Positions 1 through 8,844 of a DNA stretch of 64,000 nt are shown one piece after another. Position numbers and translations under genes: made by a program. The notes below the pieces were generated by a model. The model made no database searches and was not told where the DNA came from. It worked only from the letters and a program-made list of their open reading frames with translations. Origin of the DNA: an uncultured Allomuricauda sp. (lineage in GTDB: Bacteria; Bacteroidota; Bacteroidia; Flavobacteriales; Flavobacteriaceae); contig NZ_CANMOO010000001.1 of NCBI RefSeq assembly GCF_947499585.1, positions 434,001 to 498,000 on the forward strand. The letters are read 5' to 3'. The number at the start of each line of letters is the position of its first letter. Positions within the stretch are counted from its first letter, which is position 1.

Positions 1-134
1 CTTGTTGCAGCCTGAAGGTCATCACATGACTCAGGGGAAACACTGTCAAAATCTATTGTTTCAATTTGTAAATCACCATCACTACAAGAAGATAGTATCA
101 ACATTAGTAGGATTGGGAGGGATAATTTTCTCAT
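1..134 (-). CDS. Lipoprotein, N-terminal fragment cut by the window edge
   Basis: The frame opens with ATG at 134 and stays open to base 1, so only about 44 residues are seen. It starts MRKLSLPILLMLILSSCSDG: a short charged start, a hydrophobic stretch and a lipobox (LSSC), which is a lipoprotein signal peptide. The rest is acidic and Ser/Asp rich and suggests an exported, membrane-anchored protein. The visible part does not identify a family. A TAnnTTTG box lies only 4 nt before the ATG, so the mRNA may be leaderless. The reading frame and signal are clear; the function is unknown. Confidence 0.65.
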   Translation of the reverse strand, partial: MRKLSLPILLMLILSSCSDGDLQIETIDFDSVSPESCDDLQAAT

Positions 135-138
135 ATGC

Positions 139-171
139 CAAATTTAAAAGAATTCCGTTTTAATACACCAA
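139..171 (-). promoter_or_regulatory. Putative promoter of the leftmost lipoprotein gene
   Basis: On the minus strand TAAATTTG (139-146) matches the Bacteroidota -7 consensus TAnnTTTG, with a TTG (169-171) 22 nt upstream as a possible -33 element. The -7 box ends 4 nt before the ATG at 134, so transcription would start at or next to the start codon. Confidence 0.45.
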
Positions 172-211
172 CACTAAGTAATACTTTAAAAGAAATTAAC
201 TTTATTTCGCT

Positions 212-219
212 TATTTTTG
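212..219 (+). promoter_or_regulatory. Possible -7 box of the cysteine desulfurase gene
   Basis: TATTTTTG fits TAnnTTTG and lies 25 nt before the ATG at 245. No convincing TTG is found at the -33 distance, so this is a weak call. Confidence 0.3.
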
Positions 220-244
220 GCCAAGTTTAAATGATAGCTAAATC

Positions 245-1393
245 ATGCAAAAAGTGTATTTGGACAATGCGGCAACTACCCAGGTGAGAGAAGAGGTTAT
301 TGCCAAAATGCAAGAGGCTTTAGCCCTGTACTACGGAAACCCGTCTTCAACCCATAGTTACGGGAGGTCTGCAAAGACAGCCGTAGAAAAAGCTCGAAAA
401 ACAATTGCAAAAACATTGAATGCCCAACCTTCAGAAATTATTTTTACATCTGGAGGTACGGAAGCTGATAATATGATTTTGCGTTGTGCGGTGAGAGATT
501 TAGGGGTAAAGACCATAATCACTTCAAAAATAGAGCATCATGCTGTGTTACATACCGCTGAAGAGCTGGAAAAAGAATATGGTATTTCGCTTCTTTTTGT
601 TGATTTGGATTCCAATGGCAATCCAGTACTTAGTCACCTAAAGGAACTTTTGACAAAAGATGATTCCAAAAAGCTGGTTAGTTTAATGCATGTGAACAAT
701 GAAATTGGAAACATAACGGACATTGATGCTATTGGTGAAATATGCAAAGAGAATGATGCGTTTTTCCATTCCGACACAGTGCAATCTGTAGGACATTATC
801 CTTGGGATGTAGAAAAAACACCTATTGATTTTTTTACTGCCGCTGCACATAAATTTCATGGTCCTAAAGGAATCGGATTTGCTTTCATTAGAAAAAACTC
901 TGGTTTAAAGCCCATGATTTTTGGAGGTTCCCAAGAGCGAGGTTTTAGAGCTGGTACAGAACCCTTTCATAATATTGTTGGTTTGGAGGAAGCCTTTGTG
1001 AGTTCTTATGAAAATTTGGAAGAGGAGACCAAATTTGTAAAGGGCTTAAAACAATATTTTGTGGAACAAATCAAAAAAGAAATTCCTGCTGTAGATTTTA
1101 ATGGTTTTTCGGGAGATATGGATAAAAGCACCTACACCTTGGCCAATGTGCGTTTACCCTTTGATAAGCAAAAAGGGTTAATGCTACTTTTTCATTTGGA
1201 TATGAAGGGAATAGCTTGTTCCAAAGGAAGTGCGTGTCAATCTGGAAGCAATATGGGATCACACGTACTTACAGAAATTTTAGATGATACAGAATTGGAA
1301 AAACCATCGCTACGTTTTTCCTTTTCTAAGTATAATACCAAAGAAGAGTTGGATTACACCGTTGGAATATTGAAGGAATTCGCGGAAAGTTAA
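245..1393 (+). CDS. Cysteine desulfurase family protein (NifS/IscS-like)
   Basis: A PLP-dependent class V aminotransferase-fold enzyme of 382 aa, the usual length for cysteine desulfurases, which move sulfur from L-cysteine to a protein persulfide for Fe-S cluster or thio-cofactor synthesis. Visible are the N-terminal YLDNAATT motif, SGGTEADN (69-76), a PLP-stacking His in IEHHAV (about 99), SDTVQ (176-180), the Schiff-base lysine in AAHKFHGPKG (K203) and the mobile-loop cysteine in KGSACQSGS (C331). No sufS/isc partner genes lie next to it, so its acceptor is unknown. The stop overlaps that of the convergent gene to its right. It could instead be a selenocysteine lyase-like member, but the Cys loop fits a desulfurase. 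Confidence 0.88.
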   Translation: MQKVYLDNAATTQVREEVIAKMQEALALYYGNPSSTHSYGRSAKTAVEKARKTIAKTLNAQPSEIIFTSGGTEADNMILRCAVRDLGVKTIITSKIEHHAVLHTAEELEKEYGISLLFVDLDSNGNPVLSHLKELLTKDDSKKLVSLMHVNNEIGNITDIDAIGEICKENDAFFHSDTVQSVGHYPWDVEKTPIDFFTAAAHKFHGPKGIGFAFIRKNSGLKPMIFGGSQERGFRAGTEPFHNIVGLEEAFVSSYENLEEETKFVKGLKQYFVEQIKKEIPAVDFNGFSGDMDKSTYTLANVRLPFDKQKGLMLLFHLDMKGIACSKGSACQSGSNMGSHVLTEILDDTELEKPSLRFSFSKYNTKEELDYTVGILKEFAES

Positions 1394-2046
1394 TTTCTGT
1401 TTTTTCGCTGCTTTTTTTCTTTATCGTACGGGAACTTTCGGGATGCTAGTTTCATCATCCTATCAATAAGTTCTGTGGTATTTTTACCTGTTTTTTTGGT
1501 AATTGCTTTTTCGTACTTCCAAAGGAGTTTTCCGGAATCTCCGTCACTGACTTTTACGCCTATTCTTCCATAGTTGGCATCTCCACTAAAATAGTCCAAA
1601 AGGTTAAAGTCTGTGGGCACACCTTTGGAAAGTAAAATGTTTAAATTAAGGTTTCCGCTAATAATACCATCAACTTTTAGGATTTTGCATAATTCGGTAA
1701 TGGTGTAAATGTCCAGATTGTCATACATGATTCCATTTTGACTGAGAATGGCATTGGTGTCCTCTATATTTTGGAATTCTACATTAAACTTTTTACGTTT
1801 CTTTCGTTTGGAAAAATAGGTTTCTAAAGCATTCTGCACGGCGTAACCTTCTCTTTTGGCCAAAGTTTTTAGCTCCTCTTGGTTAGCATCCCTTTTAAGG
1901 TCCAAGTTTGCAATAAACGGAACTATGGCTAATACGTTGTGGTTTTTGCTAAGTTCGTCAAACTTCCTATTTTCATAAATATTCTTTTGCGCAGATCCCA
2001 GAGTAACAATTAAAAAGGCAAAAAGAGGTATGATTTTTTTCATCAA
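1390..2046 (-). CDS. Secreted protein of unknown function
   Basis: 218 aa with a clear signal peptide (MMKKIIPLFAFLIVTLGSAQ, likely cut after the SAQ), so it is periplasmic or outer-membrane associated. The mature part begins with an IVPF segment, then a Lys/Arg-rich stretch (around 85-95), followed by an alternating alpha/beta pattern with LKVDGIISGNLNL near 125-137 and GKLLWKYEKAI near 172-182. That pattern resembles the CsgG/GNA1162-like fold of envelope proteins that process or bind outer-membrane material, but I do not recognise a named family. It lies 6 bp downstream of the TonB receptor gene and is probably its operon partner. Either ATG of the MM start could be used. Confidence 0.7.
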   Translation of the reverse strand: MMKKIIPLFAFLIVTLGSAQKNIYENRKFDELSKNHNVLAIVPFIANLDLKRDANQEELKTLAKREGYAVQNALETYFSKRKKRKKFNVEFQNIEDTNAILSQNGIMYDNLDIYTITELCKILKVDGIISGNLNLNILLSKGVPTDFNLLDYFSGDANYGRIGVKVSDGDSGKLLWKYEKAITKKTGKNTTELIDRMMKLASRKFPYDKEKKQRKNRN

Positions 2047-2052
2047 TATATT

Positions 2053-4521
2053 TTAAAATCGCATTCCAAATTTTACATTAAGAATACGGCTTGTCAAAAA
2101 ATTAGGTACAGCGAATTGTCTTTGGGAATCCACATCCCTGACCCAAGTGTTTGTTATAGAATTTTGGTTATTGAACATATTAAAAATCTCAAAGCCAAAA
2201 CTAAATTCTCTAAACTTATGTAACCAATGCCCTTTTGGGTATTGATTCTTACTATCGGCAAAAATATAGGAAATTCCCATATCGGCCCTTCTATAATCTC
2301 TTAATCTATTCTGAAATTGATAAGGATCCGCATTATTTGGTGAACCTCCAGGAACTCCTGTGTTATATACTAGGTTAAGATGAAGTTTAAGGTTTGGAAT
2401 TGTTGGCACATAATCTTGGAACAGAACTGCAAATTTTAATCGTTGGTCCGTAGGTCTGGAAATAAATCCTCTATTGTCAATATTCTCCTCAGTTTGAAGA
2501 TATCCAAGACTTACCCAAGATTCTGCTCCGGGAACAAACGTTCCGGTAAGCCTAAAGTCAAATCCATAGGCATGGGCCGTTGCATTGTTTTGTGCAGCAT
2601 ATCTTACCCTAACATCTTCTACCGTATAGGTGTTCACATTGGTTAAATCTTTATAATAAGCTTCGCTAATTAAGGTAAAAGGCCTGTCCCAAAGATTAAA
2701 ACTGAATTCACTCCCCAGCACATAATGAACGGATTTTTGCGCTTCTATGTTTGGGTTTATAGTTCCGGTGATATCTCTTAGTTCCCTATAAAAAGGAGGC
2801 TGTTGGTAACTCCCTATGGCAAAGCGGAATAGGATATCCTTTTTCCAATCTGGTTTTATAGAGAACTGCCCTCTTGGACTAAAAAGTGTTTGTGCATTAT
2901 TTTCAAAGTTTTCTCCGCTTAAAACCCAATGCTGCGCTCTAACACCCAGGTTAAAATAGATATCATGAGGACCTAGCTTAGTCTGTTGACTGTATTGCGC
3001 AAACCCAGAAAACCGATTGGTCTTTACAGAATTGGTGGCTTGAACGCTTTCAAAAGCAACGATGTCTCCCGTAAATGGTTCTTCAGGTTGGTTGTTAACA
3101 AATTCAGGTTCAGACGGTCGGATAAAAAAACCGGCGGAATCAATAAATTCGGATTCCCTAAGCTGATCACGAATGTCTTCATGTGTGTATTTAATGCCCC
3201 ATTCCAAAGATTTTCCTTCCTTATTGAATTTGCCGCGGTGAGATAAATTAAAAATCAATGCATCCAATTGATTTCTAGCTCTATTTATTTGTGATCCTAT
3301 TCCCCTAGAGGCTGTTACCTCTCCTAAGTTTTCACTTCCTAAATTAGTGTCTATTTCGCCGAGCTCATATGATGCAATAATATCTGAGAATTCTTCTTCT
3401 TGGGCATGGTAAATGGAAGCGGTAATATCTATTTTGGTGTTATTGTTGACAATGTAATCAGCTTTTAGAGCCCCAAGAGCATTATTGTATTTGCTGTTTT
3501 CTTTTCCTTCATAAAAAACAAGTAAGGCCCTAGGGTCATTTATGGTTCCAAAATTGGTTTGTCGGGTCAGTGGTTCATTTTGGTAATCGTTTATAGAAAA
3601 GGTTCCCAAAAAACTTAAATGATATTTTTTGGAAAATCTGTAAGTAAGGTAGCTTTGTGCATCTACAAATTTTGGATTGAAATTGGTCTCCGTTTGTTGC
3701 GTGTTTACAAATAAGCTATTGTCTCTATAACGCACTCCAGTGATACTGCTAAACTTTTTGTTTTTAGAAATGGTTTCCAACGTAGTGCTGGCACCTAAAA
3801 GACTTCCTTGAACACGTAGCGAAAAATCAACTGGGTTTTTATATGTAATGTCCAAAACAGAGGATAGTTTATCTCCATATTTCGCTTGAAAACCTCCTGA
3901 AGAAAATTCCAGTCCAGTAATCATATCGCTATTTACAAAACTTAAGCCTTCCTGTTGTGCGGACCGTACTAAAAAAGGACGATAGACTTCTATGCCATTT
4001 ACATATACAAGGTTTTCATCAAAATTGCCACCGCGAACGTTGTATTGAGTGCTCAATTCATTATTGAATGAAACACCTGGCAACAGTTTTAGAATGTTTT
4101 CCACACCAGCATTGGCCCCTGGTATCTTTCTCACAACCTCTGGAGAGATAGTGGTAATGCCTTCAATGCTTTTTCTTCCGGTTGCGGTAACATCTACGCC
4201 CGCAACTTGAATGGCATCTGTCTTCATTACCGGATTAAACTCAAAAGTTTCATTTGTGGTTAAAATGAGGTTTTCCAGAACCACATTTTTATGCCCTAAA
4301 TGAGAAAAAGTAATGGTATTTTTAGTTTCTGCCGTTAATTGTAGAATATAGTAACCATTATTATCAGTGGTGGTGCCTAAATTACCAGATACAATATTTA
4401 CATTGGAAATTGGAAGATTGTTTTGATCTAAAACCGTTCCTGCAACTGAAGCCGTTTGACCTTGGGCAATGAATATACCAAAAATCAATAGTATTGCAAT
4501 TATAGGTTTTGTAGCGGCCAA
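2053..4521 (-). CDS. TonB-dependent receptor with carboxypeptidase-regulatory-like domain
   Basis: An outer-membrane receptor for an unknown ligand, energised by TonB-ExbBD. After a signal peptide comes a CarboxypepD_reg-like beta-sandwich (SVAGTVLDQNN to YYILQL), then a plug with VENILKLLPGVS and YNVRGGNFDENLVYVNG, then a long beta-barrel ending in an aromatic C-terminus (NVKFGMRF). I place the start at a TTG (4521) 4 nt after the stop of the upstream peptidase gene, because this gives a standard signal peptide (MAATKPIIAILLIFGIF). The longer reading from ATG at 4572 overlaps the peptidase gene by 47 nt and adds a poor leader. No SusD-like partner follows, so it need not be a glycan importer. 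Confidence 0.88.
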   Translation of the reverse strand: MAATKPIIAILLIFGIFIAQGQTASVAGTVLDQNNLPISNVNIVSGNLGTTTDNNGYYILQLTAETKNTITFSHLGHKNVVLENLILTTNETFEFNPVMKTDAIQVAGVDVTATGRKSIEGITTISPEVVRKIPGANAGVENILKLLPGVSFNNELSTQYNVRGGNFDENLVYVNGIEVYRPFLVRSAQQEGLSFVNSDMITGLEFSSGGFQAKYGDKLSSVLDITYKNPVDFSLRVQGSLLGASTTLETISKNKKFSSITGVRYRDNSLFVNTQQTETNFNPKFVDAQSYLTYRFSKKYHLSFLGTFSINDYQNEPLTRQTNFGTINDPRALLVFYEGKENSKYNNALGALKADYIVNNNTKIDITASIYHAQEEEFSDIIASYELGEIDTNLGSENLGEVTASRGIGSQINRARNQLDALIFNLSHRGKFNKEGKSLEWGIKYTHEDIRDQLRESEFIDSAGFFIRPSEPEFVNNQPEEPFTGDIVAFESVQATNSVKTNRFSGFAQYSQQTKLGPHDIYFNLGVRAQHWVLSGENFENNAQTLFSPRGQFSIKPDWKKDILFRFAIGSYQQPPFYRELRDITGTINPNIEAQKSVHYVLGSEFSFNLWDRPFTLISEAYYKDLTNVNTYTVEDVRVRYAAQNNATAHAYGFDFRLTGTFVPGAESWVSLGYLQTEENIDNRGFISRPTDQRLKFAVLFQDYVPTIPNLKLHLNLVYNTGVPGGSPNNADPYQFQNRLRDYRRADMGISYIFADSKNQYPKGHWLHKFREFSFGFEIFNMFNNQNSITNTWVRDVDSQRQFAVPNFLTSRILNVKFGMRF

Positions 4522-4525
4522 TACA

Positions 4526-6217
4526 CTATTTTCTAAAAAAAGTACACTCAAAGGTACTGGAATTGCCAACATTATCTGTTACAACTACTTTGAGGTCACA
4601 TTGTGTTTTATTTAGAATCTTATCATCAAAATTATAAGTGATGGTCTTTGTTTTAGGTTCATATTCCATTAGAATCCATTCTCCGTTTAAGGTTGCAGAA
4701 AAAGTGTTTATTCCGCTGAGGTCATCACTTATCTCTAAACTTAAATAGCTATAATTGCTCAGCCACTGTTTCTCTTTAAAGTTTCTGGCATTAATTGTTG
4801 GAGAAATGCTGTCCTTGGCCAATGTGTAGGTTCCCAATGTGCGAGTGCGCGTTGTAAAAGAGCCATCACGTTTATATGTCTTGGAGTGTCTTGGTTCCAT
4901 ACCTTTATCAAGACGTGCTATAAAGAGTTGCTTTCTATCTGCAATGGCATATTTAGAAACATCAAAACTGATGGTGAAATTTCGATGGGCGGCAACACTG
5001 TTATTATGGATTGAAACAGTATCGTTGCCCTTTTTTAAATCTATATAGAAATCTTTATAAAAAGTACTAGAAGGAAAATAGACTTTTGCGGCACCTAAAT
5101 CAAAATTATTGGGTTTATCGGCAATGATAAAATCATCCGTCTTTTTATCACTCTTACTTATTTTAATGGGTTCTCTTTTTCCTTCTACAGGAATACTAAG
5201 TTTGGTGTCATTTCCTTCTATATCGGAAATCAACAACTCAATAGAGTACGACAACCCTTCCTTAATTGTTATTTTTCCATTGTTATGAAGGGTTTTGTAT
5301 ATGGCTAAACGATTATAGGGTTCTTTAAAGCACTTCTGTATGCGTTGTCTAAATTTTCCAAAATGCTCATAATCAATCAACGTGTTGATATATCTTGTTT
5401 CCCCAAAAGAGAAGGTTTCAAAGTCATATTCTGAGTATATTTTTCCATTGACGGTTTGTTTTACCGAATAAACTCCATTTTTATTGGCTGCCATATCTTG
5501 ACGGTCAAATCCATTAAAACCAAAACCTATTGTGCCGATTGCGGTTATTTTGTCTGCCAAAAAAGTACCGTCTGGTTGTTTGGAGAAGTTGAGCTGTATT
5601 TTTTTTGCACTTTGGTTTACAATGGCATCATCAGATAATGGATATCCAAAAAGTCCTACTAATGAGGGGTTTGTAGCATCTCTAATCTCATAACCGTATA
5701 ACAATGGATTGGTGGGTTTCTCGGTAACACTGCTTCGTATTTCAAAATGTAGATGGGGCCCGGAGGAGCCTCCTGTATTGCCGGAGTACGCAATTGTGCT
5801 TCCTTTCAGGACTTTTAACTCTCCATAATCCGGAAATACTTCAACCTCATAAGACTGTTTTTTGTACTGTGTCTTTTTGATGAAAGCTTCAATCTCAGGA
5901 CCAAACTTTTGAAGGTGTGCATATACAGAGGTATATCCATTGGGGTGCGCAACATAAAGCACTTTGCCATATCCCCATTGGGAGACCTTAATGCGGGTTA
6001 TAGTGCCATCAGCAATAGCTAGGACAGGCAGCCCTTGCCTTCTTTGAGTCTTAATGTCTATTCCAGAATGAAAATGATTAGAACGTAGCTCTCCAAAAGT
6101 ACCTGCTAAAATCAATGGAATCTCCAAAGGGGATTGAAAAACATTTTGGGGGTATTTTTCTTGTGCTGTAAGGATTTGGGAAAATATGAAAAGGGCTCCA
6201 AAAAAGTAAAGGCGCAT
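4526..6217 (-). CDS. M23 family metallopeptidase (peptidoglycan endopeptidase)
   Basis: 563 aa with a signal peptide (MRLYFFGALFIFSQILTAQ), so exported. The LytM/M23 domain covers about residues 25-165: H50xxxD54 in HFHSGIDIK, H101 in VYAHLQKF, and the HxH pair H155/H157 in GPHLHFEIR supply the zinc ligands and catalytic His. The roughly 390-residue remainder is beta-rich and of unknown role, typical of Bacteroidota M23 proteins. The full zinc set suggests an active enzyme cleaving peptide cross-links rather than a NlpD/EnvC-type activator. It is first in a three-gene run with the TonB receptor and the secreted protein. Confidence 0.88.
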   Translation of the reverse strand: MRLYFFGALFIFSQILTAQEKYPQNVFQSPLEIPLILAGTFGELRSNHFHSGIDIKTQRRQGLPVLAIADGTITRIKVSQWGYGKVLYVAHPNGYTSVYAHLQKFGPEIEAFIKKTQYKKQSYEVEVFPDYGELKVLKGSTIAYSGNTGGSSGPHLHFEIRSSVTEKPTNPLLYGYEIRDATNPSLVGLFGYPLSDDAIVNQSAKKIQLNFSKQPDGTFLADKITAIGTIGFGFNGFDRQDMAANKNGVYSVKQTVNGKIYSEYDFETFSFGETRYINTLIDYEHFGKFRQRIQKCFKEPYNRLAIYKTLHNNGKITIKEGLSYSIELLISDIEGNDTKLSIPVEGKREPIKISKSDKKTDDFIIADKPNNFDLGAAKVYFPSSTFYKDFYIDLKKGNDTVSIHNNSVAAHRNFTISFDVSKYAIADRKQLFIARLDKGMEPRHSKTYKRDGSFTTRTRTLGTYTLAKDSISPTINARNFKEKQWLSNYSYLSLEISDDLSGINTFSATLNGEWILMEYEPKTKTITYNFDDKILNKTQCDLKVVVTDNVGNSSTFECTFFRK

Positions 6218-6281
6218 ATTGTGGTTTATAATTACATACGAAAATAACCAATGTTTTGATCTGTGAAAAGGCTTTTATTAA

Positions 6282-6301
6282 GCTTTAAAAGACCTTAAAG
6301 C
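6282..6301. repeat. Short inverted repeat between divergent genes
   Basis: GCTTTAA (6282-6288) and TTAAAGC (6295-6301) form a perfect 7-bp inverted repeat with a 6-nt spacer. It lies between the divergent M23 and coiled-coil genes. It could be an operator or chance; no U-run follows, so it is not an obvious terminator. Confidence 0.3.
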
Positions 6302-6327
6302 AATACTTGAAGAATAAATACTAAAAG

Positions 6328-6360
6328 TTTTGCGAGGTTAGGTCAGGTTGGTTAACTTTG
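6328..6360 (+). promoter_or_regulatory. Promoter of the coiled-coil/zapA operon
   Basis: TTTTG (6328-6332), 20 nt, then TAACTTTG (6353-6360) is a close match to the Bacteroidota -33/-7 consensus. Transcription would begin about 18 nt before the ATG at 6385. Confidence 0.6.
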
Positions 6361-6384
6361 TGTAATACGCATTGATGTTTGCAT

Positions 6385-6675
6385 ATGGGCGAACTAGTTG
6401 AGATTGTTGATTCTCTAGAAAATAAGGTAAGCAAGTTGTTGCACAAACTAGAGTTGTTGCATAAGGCCAATTCTAAATTAAAAGAAGAATTGAACCTTGC
6501 AAAAGAGGAAAACCAACTTACACAAGGAGCCATTTTGGAATGGGAAGAAAAATACAATTCCTTAAAAATGGCAAACACGATGCTGGGTAGTAATACTAGT
6601 AAAACCGAAGCTAAGCTCAAGATAAATACATTAATCCGCGAACTGGATGTTTGCATTGCCAAGCTTGCAGATTAA
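6385..6675 (+). CDS. Small coiled-coil protein, ZapB-like, upstream of zapA
   Basis: 96 aa, nearly all heptad-like helix (VDSLENKVSKLLHKLELLH, then a KEELNLAKEEN segment) ending in IRELDVCIAKLAD. Size, coiled-coil character and position 14 bp before zapA suggest a cell-division factor that bridges ZapA and the FtsZ ring, as ZapB does in Gammaproteobacteria. That role is inferred; there is no recognisable sequence identity to ZapB. I start at ATG 6385; an in-frame TTG at 6379 would add two residues. The promoter directly upstream serves both genes. Confidence 0.75.
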   Translation: MGELVEIVDSLENKVSKLLHKLELLHKANSKLKEELNLAKEENQLTQGAILEWEEKYNSLKMANTMLGSNTSKTEAKLKINTLIRELDVCIAKLAD

Positions 6676-6689
6676 TACGTAATTAAAAT

Positions 6690-6980
6690 ATGGAGAAGCT
6701 CAAAATAAAGCTTTCAATTGCAGATAGGGTATATCCTTTGACAATAGATCCTAAGCAAGAAGAAGGATTGCGTAAAGCAGCCAAGAATATTGAAAATTTG
6801 GCCAAAAAGTTTGAGCAAAACTATGCAGTTCGTGATAAGCAAGATGTATTGGCCATGTGCGCTTTACAATTTGCTTCTAAGATTGAGCAAGGCGGAATAG
6901 ACAGTTCGGAAAATACCAATACTGCATTTGAACGCCTTCGTGCCTTAAATGATTTGGTACATTCCAAGCTTGGAGAATAA
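6690..6980 (+). CDS. zapA: Cell division protein ZapA
   Basis: 96 aa, the standard ZapA length. It shows the N-terminal beta-rich dimerisation part (KLKIKLSIADRVYPLTI), the EEGLRKAAKNI helix and the C-terminal coiled coil. ZapA binds FtsZ in the cytoplasm and cross-links protofilaments at the division ring. The context zapA, then 6S RNA, then rny supports the call, since 6S RNA follows zapA in many bacteria. It is co-transcribed with the coiled-coil gene 14 bp upstream. Confidence 0.9.
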   Translation: MEKLKIKLSIADRVYPLTIDPKQEEGLRKAAKNIENLAKKFEQNYAVRDKQDVLAMCALQFASKIEQGGIDSSENTNTAFERLRALNDLVHSKLGE

Positions 6981-7007
6981 GTTCTTTTAAATAAAAATAT
7001 TGTTACT

Positions 7008-7179
7008 GCCCACATTGGTAATTATTTTTTGACAAACTCAACACTATTATATTTGAAAAGGGTGAGTTTAAGTTGTAAAAGCAGGCCCTACCTGTATAGG
7101 GATCCTTGAGCAGCTTGTTAGCCCTAAACCTGTAATTTGGAGTTTGTACAAAACTTCGGCTAATGTGGGCTTTTTTTTT
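7008..7179 (+). ncRNA. ssrS: 6S RNA (RNA polymerase-binding regulator)
   Basis: The zapA-rny gap holds one long rod-like fold. The closing helix pairs GCCCACATT (7008-7016) with AATGTGGGC (7162-7170). A second helix pairs ACAAACTC (7032-7039) with GAGTTTGT (7140-7147). A large A/U-rich central region follows, and an inner hairpin pairs CCCTA (7086-7090) with TAGGG (7097-7101). The closing helix runs straight into nine Ts (7171-7179), so it doubles as an intrinsic terminator. Closing stem, open centre, about 165 nt length and position after zapA all match 6S RNA, which mimics an open promoter and sequesters housekeeping RNA polymerase. The exact 5' end is not certain; it may be processed from the zapA transcript. 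Confidence 0.8.
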
Positions 7180-7196
7180 AACCAAACACAATCAAC

Positions 7197-8768
7197 ATGG
7201 ATAACACTATAGTAATTGTTGTGGCTGCAGTTGTAGGTTTGGCGATAGGATTTATAATCGCCAAGATGATAGAAAAAGGTAAGGCTGCAAAAACCATTTC
7301 CAGTGCTAAGAGAGAAGCTACAAATGTATTAAAGGAAGCAAAGAAAGAAGGGGAGAACATAAAGAAAGACAAAATATTTCAGGCCAAAGAGAAGTTTTTA
7401 GAATTAAAAGCTGAACATGAAAAGGTCATCATAAATAAAGACAAAAAGATTGCAGAAGCTGAGAAGCGAACAAGGGATAAAGAATCCCAAATCAGCAATG
7501 AACTTGCCAAAAACAAAAAGCTGAACGATCAGCTTCAAGAACAAATCAAGGAAGTCACTTATAAAGGAGAAATACTTGATAAAAAACAATCGGAAACCGA
7601 GAAACTACACAAAAGTCAAGTACAGCAGCTAGAAGTAATTTCAGGACTTTCTGCTGAAGATGCCAAAAGTCAGTTACTGGAATCTCTTAAAGAAACTGCA
7701 AAGACGGATGCAATGGCATACCTCCAAAGCACTTTGGAAGAAACCAAATTAACTGCACAGCAAGAAGCACGAAAAATAGTAATAAATACTATTCAACGTA
7801 TTGGAACGGAAGAGGCGGTAGAGAACTGTGTATCTGTTTTTAACTTGGAATCTGATGACGTAAAGGGACGAATAATTGGAAGAGAAGGACGCAACATTCG
7901 TGCTATAGAGTCTGCAACCGGAGTAGAGATTATAGTAGATGATACACCAGAAGCGATAATTCTTTCTTGTTTTGACTCCGTTAGAAGAGAAGTTGCCAGG
8001 CTTTCTTTGCATCGTTTGGTTACCGATGGAAGAATTCACCCTGCACGTATTGAAGAAATAGTCAAAAAGACAGAAAAGCAAATCAATGAGGAGATTGCGG
8101 AAATTGGAAAACGTACGGTAATCGACCTTGGAATTCATGGATTGCATCCAGAATTGATAAAGGCGGTAGGCCGAATGAAGTATCGTTCTTCCTATGGACA
8201 AAATTTATTGCAACATTCAAGAGAGGTTGCCAAGCTTTGTGGTGTAATGGCTGCGGAATTGGGACTAAACCCTAAAATTGCCAAACGTGCGGGCTTACTG
8301 CATGATATTGGAAAAGTACCAAACACTGAGGTAGAGGTAGAAACCCCGCATGCTATTCTTGGAATGCAGTGGGCGCAAAAGTTTGGAGAAAATAAAGAGG
8401 TGTGCAATGCCATTGGAGCTCACCATGACGAGATTGAAATGAACACATTAATTTCTCCTATTGTACAAGTATGTGATGCCATTAGCGGAGCACGTCCAGG
8501 AGCAAGGAGACAAGTGTTGGATTCGTACATCCAACGTTTGAAGGACTTGGAAGATATTGCCTTTGGTTTTAGTGGAGTTCAAAAAGCATATGCCATACAA
8601 GCAGGTAGAGAACTTCGTGTAATTGTTGAAAGTGAAAAGGTAAGTGATGATAAGGCTGCTGAACTGTCCTTTGAAATTTCTCAAAAGATACAAACGGATA
8701 TGACTTATCCCGGTCAAGTGAAGGTTACTGTAATCCGTGAGACACGATCTGTAAATGTTGCCAAATAG
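7197..8768 (+). CDS. rny: Ribonuclease Y
   Basis: 523 aa with the full RNase Y architecture: an N-terminal membrane anchor ([18 protein letters not shown]), a long charged coiled coil (about 30-180), a KH RNA-binding domain with [15 protein letters not shown] near 230, and an HD phosphohydrolase domain with LLHDIGK (H369, D370). It is an endoribonuclease that starts mRNA decay at the inner membrane and is common in bacteria lacking RNase E. It starts 17 nt after the 6S terminator, so it probably has its own promoter. Length and motifs are normal. Confidence 0.95.
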   Translation: MDNTIVIVVAAVVGLAIGFIIAKMIEKGKAAKTISSAKREATNVLKEAKKEGENIKKDKIFQAKEKFLELKAEHEKVIINKDKKIAEAEKRTRDKESQISNELAKNKKLNDQLQEQIKEVTYKGEILDKKQSETEKLHKSQVQQLEVISGLSAEDAKSQLLESLKETAKTDAMAYLQSTLEETKLTAQQEARKIVINTIQRIGTEEAVENCVSVFNLESDDVKGRIIGREGRNIRAIESATGVEIIVDDTPEAIILSCFDSVRREVARLSLHRLVTDGRIHPARIEEIVKKTEKQINEEIAEIGKRTVIDLGIHGLHPELIKAVGRMKYRSSYGQNLLQHSREVAKLCGVMAAELGLNPKIAKRAGLLHDIGKVPNTEVEVETPHAILGMQWAQKFGENKEVCNAIGAHHDEIEMNTLISPIVQVCDAISGARPGARRQVLDSYIQRLKDLEDIAFGFSGVQKAYAIQAGRELRVIVESEKVSDDKAAELSFEISQKIQTDMTYPGQVKVTVIRETRSVNVAK

Positions 8769-8820
8769 TCCAATCCTGATATTTGTCATGCTTTTTAAAT
8801 AGGAAACACGGTAATTTCAT

Positions 8821-8840
8821 TGATAGATTAAAACCTATCA
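8821..8840 (+). repeat. Inverted repeat in the leader of the CBS gene
   Basis: TGATAG (8821-8826) and CTATCA (8835-8840) form a 6-bp inverted repeat with an 8-nt loop, ending 4 nt before the ATG at 8845. It could be an operator or a weak hairpin masking the start region. No protein is implicated by the sequence. Confidence 0.3.
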
Positions 8841-8844
8841 AAAT

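Noticed and set aside
2443-3246. Open frames on the plus strand inside the TonB receptor gene
   Set aside because: Short, without signals, and mirror a strong receptor reading frame.
6321-6662. 113-residue open frame opposite the coiled-coil gene
   Set aside because: It is the antisense shadow of a heptad-repeat gene; the sense frame has a promoter and a zapA partner.
7749-8201. 150-residue open frame antisense to rny
   Set aside because: Unusual composition (Tyr, Ser and Asn rich), no signal or domain, and fully inside a well-supported gene on the other strand.
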